In this document: positions 61,201-64,000 of the stretch, piece after piece
How positions within the stretch are numbered: position 1 is the stretch's first letter
How the letters are laid out: every line of letters starts with the position of its first letter
Assembly: GCA_026874595.1 (NCBI GenBank)
Contig: CM049320.1
Coordinates: forward strand, 47,940,714-48,004,713
DNA: 64,000 nt
Reading direction: 5' to 3'
Source of the DNA: Sipunculus nudus
Lineage: Eukaryota; Annelida; Sipuncula; Golfingiida; Sipunculidae
Position numbers and translations under genes: made by a program
Notes under the pieces: generated by a model
Database searches by the model: none
What the model was told of the DNA's origin: nothing
Seen by the model: only the letters and a program-made list of their open reading frames with translations

Positions 61201-64000
61201 CTGTATACACCTAATTTAGCTCTTTGACGGCTGTGCAGCGGAAGGTTATAGGTTATATCATGAAATATATGTGCATAGCATTCTATGTTTTATATAAACC
61301 AAATATCTGGATGAAATAAGGAAAAGACAATTTGTTTAATTGTGTTATCCTCAAAGTAAAAAAATCATACTTTAATTCAAGACAGCGTATTATGAAAATG
61401 TTGTATCTGCTTTCTCGCAATTCAATTACTGCTTTGCTTCTGCACTTTTCACAGTTTTAATATATAACTTATGATTATTCAGTAATGATTAAAGTATCAT
61501 GTTAAATGCTGGTTAATTGTACCAATTTAGATGGCGTTTCTTTGTTGCATCAGAAATACCGGTACAGATCAATTGCATGCGGAAGGTATGTGGATCAGCT
61601 GTACAATTAATAATATAACAGTAAAGGCAAATATACTGACCGCCGTTAGTAACTGACCGCTGTTAGTTACTGACCGCCGTTAGTTACTGACCGCCGTTAG
61701 TTACTGCCTGCTATTAGTTACTGCCTGCTATTAGTTACTGACCGCCGTTAGTTACTGACCGCCGTTAGTTACTGCCTGCTATAAGTTACTGACCGCTGTT
61801 AGTTACTGACCGCTGTTACTTACTGATCGCCGTTAGTTACTGACCGCCGTTAGTTACTGCCTGCTATTAGTTACTGACCGCCGTTAGTTACTGACCGCCG
61901 ATAGTTACTGCCTGCTATTAGTTACTGCCTGCTATTAGTTACTGACCGCCGTTAGTTACTGACCGCCGTTAGTTACTGACCACCGTTAGTTACTGACCGC
62001 TGTTTGTTATTGACCGCCGTTAGTTACTGGCCGCCGTTAGTCACTGAACGCCGTCAGTTACTGACCGCCGTTAGTTACCGACCGCCGTTAGTTACTGCCT
62101 GCTATTAGTTACTGCCTGCTTTTAGTTACTGACCGCCGTTAGTTACTGACCGCCGTTAGTTACTGCCTGCTATTAGTTACTGCCTGCTATTAGTTACTGA
62201 CCGCCGTTAGTTACTGACCGCCGTTAGTTACTGCCTGCTATTAGTTACTGCCTGCTATTAGTTACTGACCGCCGTTAGTTACTGACCGCCGTTATTTACT
62301 GCCTGCTATTAGTTACTGACCGCTGTTAGTTACTGACCGCTGTTAGCTACTGATCGCCGTTAGTTACTGACCGCCGTTAGTTACTGCCTGCTATTAGTTA
62401 CTGACCACCGTTAGTTACTGACCGCCCTTAGTTACTGCCTGCTATTAGTTACTGACCGCCGTTAGTTACTGACCGCTGTTAGTTACTGACCGCCGTTAGT
62501 TACTGACCGCTGTTAGTTACTGACCGCCGTTAGTTACTGACCGCCGTTAGTCACTGACCGCCGTTAGTTACCGCCTGCTGTTAGTTTTAGCCTGAGCAGG
62601 ACGCTGTCTTACCCTGAGCAGCACGATGCCGTAGTCGTACATGGACGTGGGGTCCTCCTGCTCTGCCCCCATCCTGTAGTAGTCCACCGCCGCCTGCAGG
62701 TTCCTCCTCAATCCCTGAGCGCCCCAGAACAACATACGACCCATCTGTTTCTGTAGCAGAATATGGAGAATCATCGGTCATATATCCCAAGCCAGATTAT
62801 CACATTTACCCTGTCCTGATGTCATACCAGTCACTACTAGCAACACGATAACCGCCACGTCATGACCCTGACTGCCAACACCACGATACCCGCCACGTCA
62901 TGACCCTGACTACCATCACCACGATACCCGTCACGTCATGACCCCGACTACCATCACCACGATACCCGTCACGGCATGACCCTGACTGCCAACACCACGA
63001 TACCCGCCACGTCATGACCCTGACTACCATCACCACGATACCCGTCACGTCATGACCCCGACTACCATCACCACGATACCCGTCACGGCATGACCCTGAC
63101 TGCCAACACCACGATACCCGCCACGTCATGACCCTGACTACCATCACCACGATACCCGTCACGTCATGACCCCGACTACCATCACCACGATACCCGTCAC
63201 GGCATGACCCTGACTACCATCACCACGATACCCGTCACGTCATGACCCTGACTACCATCACCACAATACCCGTCACGTCATGACCCTGACTACCATCACC
63301 ACGATACCTGTCACGTCATGACCCTGACTACCATCACCACAATACCCGTCACGTCATTTTCATCATCAGGATCAGCATAACACCTGTCACGTCATTTCCA
63401 TCATCACGATCAGCATAATACCTGTAACGTCATTTTCATCATCACGATCAGCATATTACCTGTCCCGTCATTTTCATCATCACGATCAGCATAATACCTG
63501 TCACGTCATTTTCATCATCACGATCAGCATAATACCTGTCACGTCATTTTTATCATCACGATCAGCATAATACCTGTCACGTCATTTTCATCATCACGAT
63601 CAGCATAATACCTGTCACGTCATTTTCATCACGAATTTTCTTTTCCGTTTTCAGCTTATATATAAATAATAAACGATCATTATTCGATCACTTGAATTCG
63701 GCTGTCATCTAAACCGAAACTATCCTATCCGTGTTTTATAAATTTAAATCTATTCTGTCGCCTTTTGCAGAATATCAGCAATATTTAAATGACAACATAC
63801 GTAGCACTGTTAGCTAATTGTCCTGCAGATTATCCCTGACAAAATGTGGCTCATGTTTGTGACGTCACCACGATTCACTGACCTGAGCGGTGGCGACCCC
63901 CTGCGCCGCTTGGTGTTTGATCCACATAAACAGGTCTCCGTCCTCGTCCGTCTGAGCCTCTAGTTCCTTCTCGTCCGTCAGCCTGACGCGCTCTAACATC
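41202..64000 (-). CDS. SEL1L3: Gene 2: SEL1L3-like protein, C-terminal 12 exons (5' part beyond right edge)
   Basis: Exons (high to low): 63883-64000, 62613-62750, 59927-59989, 59529-59702, 59223-59347, 57725-57808, 57373-57463, 44449-44539, 43168-43274, 42746-42873, 42433-42535, 41202-41300. Every junction is GT-AG, all phases agree and 439 codons are open to the TGA. The product is a run of Sel1-like TPR-type repeats (for example [63 protein letters not shown]) followed by a conserved PCKLALL region and one C-terminal transmembrane helix. [25 protein letters not shown] and the tail arrangement are those of SEL1L3, not SEL1L. Vertebrate SEL1L3 is a membrane protein of poorly known role; a link to ER or plasma-membrane complexes is inference. 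The cytosolic tail here is very short. Confidence 0.88.
41301..42300. repeat. 53-bp minisatellite built on the exon l acceptor, about 18 copies
   Basis: Unit ACAGCTGTAATAACGATAAA, CAACGTACTCAGTGACCACA, CACAGCATACTGG. Plus-strand 41283-41317 (exon start plus intron end) matches units such as the one near 41445 almost base for base. Outer copies are degenerate and of mixed length. Confidence 0.93.
42433..42535 (-). CDS. SEL1L3: Gene 2 exon k: [19 protein letters not shown]
   Basis: 103 bp, acceptor CGTCATAG, donor AAG|GTATGT, phase 2 in and 0 out. Corresponds to the conserved Cys-containing region just before the transmembrane helix in SEL1L3. Confidence 0.84.
42746..42873 (-). CDS. SEL1L3: Gene 2 exon j: [16 protein letters not shown]
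   Basis: 128 bp, acceptor CCGGCAG, donor AA|GTAAGT, phase 0 in and 2 out. Last Sel1 repeat plus [20 protein letters not shown]. Confidence 0.86.
43168..43274 (-). CDS. SEL1L3: Gene 2 exon i: [11 protein letters not shown] Sel1 repeat
   Basis: 107 bp, acceptor ATTCAG, donor CCCAG|GTAGAC, phase 1 in and 0 out. Encodes [18 protein letters not shown] and [14 protein letters not shown] (TA)n tract lies only a few bases upstream of the acceptor and replaces the usual pyrimidine tract. Confidence 0.87.
44449..44539 (-). CDS. SEL1L3: Gene 2 exon h: [12 protein letters not shown]
   Basis: 91 bp, acceptor TTTTTACAG, donor TACG|GTAAGT, phase 0 in and 1 out. CVWRYYN is a hallmark of SEL1L3. Confidence 0.88.
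44882..46798. mobile_element. Satellite-bearing element D1 (about 1.9 kb)
   Basis: Interrupts the old LINE. Starts GTGACCCATGGGTCATGACG with subterminal GCTCAGCTGACTG and ends with the inverted match CAGTCAGCTGAGC then TAAAAA, preceded by a (GACG)n-like tract. The interior is 4-5 units of a tandem repeat of about 335 bp marked by ACAGGTGGCGCCACCAGTCT. No credible transposase. Short frames inside are periodic by-products. Confidence 0.75.
47994..48739 (-). pseudogene. LINE ORF2 C-terminal part
   Basis: Minus-strand frame of 180 codons (48536-47994) with [18 protein letters not shown] and [18 protein letters not shown], plus an upstream broken part. Direct continuation of the reverse transcriptase once the 48740-55177 insertion is removed. 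Confidence 0.85.
49550..53626. mobile_element. Satellite-bearing element D2 (about 4.1 kb) nested in the TIR element
   Basis: Same start (GTGACCCATGGGTCATGACG) and end (CAGTCAGCTGAGCTAAAAA after a GGACAGAC tract) as D1, but with a longer interior: a tandem segment of about 280 bp at 49900-50860, then about eight units of about 336 bp to 53520. Adjacent pairs (52112 and 52784) are nearly identical, giving a period of about 672 bp. Confidence 0.75.
53630..54800. other. AT-rich interior of the TIR element, no gene recognised
   Basis: Lies between element D2 and the right inverted repeat. Frames are short and without motifs. Confidence 0.5.
55250..56770 (-). pseudogene. LINE reverse-transcriptase region (5'-truncated)
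   Basis: About 330 uninterrupted codons at 55778-56770, with the palm motif YVDD, the [10 protein letters not shown] motif and NWRPIS. A frame break near 55775 leads to a second stretch (55624-55253; [20 protein letters not shown]) that carries the connection region. L1/Tx1 clade by motif style. Confidence 0.85.
57200..57350. repeat. 42-bp minisatellite at the exon g donor, about 3.5 copies
   Basis: Unit GAGACTTCACGGACAGTGAG, GGACTGGACATCTGACTACT, GG. As 42 is a multiple of 3, the frame stays open with a 14-residue period; not a gene. On the minus strand CCCAGTAGTCAG in the unit matches CCCA|GTAAGTTCAG at the exon g donor. Confidence 0.88.
57373..57463 (-). CDS. SEL1L3: Gene 2 exon g: [19 protein letters not shown]
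   Basis: 91 bp, acceptor TTTTCAG, donor CCCA|GTAAGT, phase 0 out. Encodes a Sel1 helix pair ending [11 protein letters not shown]. The following intron is 12.8 kb and full of nested transposons; a 42-bp repeat begins on the donor. Confidence 0.88.
57725..57808 (-). CDS. SEL1L3: Gene 2 exon f: [20 protein letters not shown]
   Basis: 84 bp, acceptor TTTGTAG, donor CTG|GTACGG, phase 2 in and 2 out. The 77-bp minisatellite in the preceding intron resembles this acceptor. Confidence 0.85.
57965..59145. repeat. 77-bp minisatellite in intron e/f, about 15 copies
   Basis: Unit GAGACCTTCTAGACATGTGA, GGTCGCTGTGTGTCCCGGCA, TTATGTAACGGAGAATATTT, ACAAATGTTAAGAAACT. Copies differ by single bases in a patterned way (for example ACGGAG versus ACTGAA), suggesting small higher-order groups. 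Confidence 0.95.
59223..59347 (-). CDS. SEL1L3: Gene 2 exon e: [20 protein letters not shown]
   Basis: 125 bp, acceptor CTTGCAG, donor CTTGA|GTGAGA, phase 0 in and 2 out. Encodes [20 protein letters not shown] and RNPEIAL. Confidence 0.85.
59529..59702 (-). CDS. SEL1L3: Gene 2 exon d: Sel1 repeat pair
   Basis: 58 codons, acceptor TTGCCAG, donor AGG|GTAAGA. Encodes [20 protein letters not shown] and [16 protein letters not shown], two repeat helices with the A-x-x-x-L-G pattern. Confidence 0.9.
59927..59989 (-). CDS. SEL1L3: Gene 2 exon c: short exon [20 protein letters not shown]
   Basis: 63 bp, acceptor GTTCAG, donor AAG|GTTGGT (weak), phase 0 on both sides. It completes the repeat begun in exon b and joins to [10 protein letters not shown] of exon d. 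Confidence 0.82.
60000..61640. other. Intron b/c, unique part: no gene recognised
   Basis: AT-rich intronic sequence with one (TA)n tract at 61169-61197. No conserved frame or RNA gene seen. Confidence 0.55.
61641..62600. repeat. 17-bp minisatellite, about 55 copies
   Basis: Unit GTTAGTTACTGACCGCC with a second variant GCCTGCTATTAGTTACT. Variants alternate in short groups. The array ends 13-30 bp from the exon b donor. Confidence 0.95.
62613..62750 (-). CDS. SEL1L3: Gene 2 exon b: Sel1 repeat ([14 protein letters not shown])
   Basis: 46 codons, acceptor CTACAG, donor AGG|GTAAGA, phase 0 on both sides. Encodes [20 protein letters not shown] and [13 protein letters not shown], a classic Sel1-like repeat. 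A 17-bp minisatellite starts just past the donor. Confidence 0.88.
62826..63640. repeat. 38-bp minisatellite, two families
   Basis: First part (to about 63345): CCATCACCACGATACCCGTC then ACGTCATGACCCTGACTA, arranged as trimers of 114 bp in the middle. Second part (63346-63640): TTTTCATCATCACGATCAGC then ATAATACCTGTCACGTCA, same period, related sequence. Located in intron a/b. Confidence 0.93.
63883..64000 (-). CDS. SEL1L3: Gene 2 exon a (partial): [19 protein letters not shown]
   Basis: Open to the right edge; ends CAG|GTCAGT, phase 0. Encodes [28 protein letters not shown], the stretch that leads into the first Sel1-like repeat in SEL1L3. Confidence 0.82.

Noticed and set aside
62860-63162. 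100-residue minus frame with [16 protein letters not shown] repeats
   Set aside because: By-product of the 114-bp trimer of the 38-bp array in a SEL1L3 intron.

Overview
This is a eukaryotic (metazoan) genomic window: spliced genes with short exons, GT-AG introns of 0.3-13 kb, many minisatellites, long (TA)n tracts and decayed transposons. The gene content (a SEL1L3 orthologue and a cysteine-rich extracellular protein family that I know mainly from lancelets and molluscs) points to a marine invertebrate. The minisatellites that begin on splice junctions recall what I remember being described in amphioxus, so I favour a cephalochordate; a mollusc is the main alternative. I could not test this.

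Layout. 1-11.5 kb: gene 1, minus strand, a secreted or surface protein with a signal peptide and a conserved cysteine-containing ectodomain. Five coding exons join in perfect phase (11373-11486, 10014-10264, 8874-9100, 3824-3927, 3152-3283). Its introns carry a 41-bp array, a 34-bp array and a large 31-bp array organised in higher-order units. A 26-bp array fills the left edge. 11.5-20.9 kb: mostly unassigned AT-rich DNA with two weak coding-like patches near 17.1-18.3 kb. 20.9-39.7 kb: a transposon graveyard built from a duplicated block of about 7.7 kb (21.3-29.0 and 29.0-36.7 kb) plus a third partial copy (37.9-39.7 kb). It holds decayed MULE transposase genes with a FLYWCH-like domain, L1-like LINE pieces on both strands, an LTR-like piece and a 33-bp minisatellite.

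41.2-64 kb: gene 2, minus strand, the C-terminal 439 codons of a SEL1L3-like protein in twelve in-phase exons, ending in a transmembrane segment and stop at 41202. Its 5' part lies beyond the right edge. Its 12.8-kb intron 7 holds a nested insertion: an old LINE on the plus strand, split by a satellite-bearing element and by a younger 5'-truncated LINE with 16-bp target duplications. That LINE is itself split by a 6.4-kb element with long terminal inverted repeats, which contains a second satellite element.

The most notable observation is that many of the intronic minisatellites are built from exon-intron junction sequence: the repeat unit matches the adjacent splice donor or acceptor plus neighbouring coding bases. 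The introns therefore hold dozens of near-copies of a real splice site next to the true one. I worked the exon models out by hand from conserved protein motifs, splice dinucleotides and phase; no transcript evidence was available.
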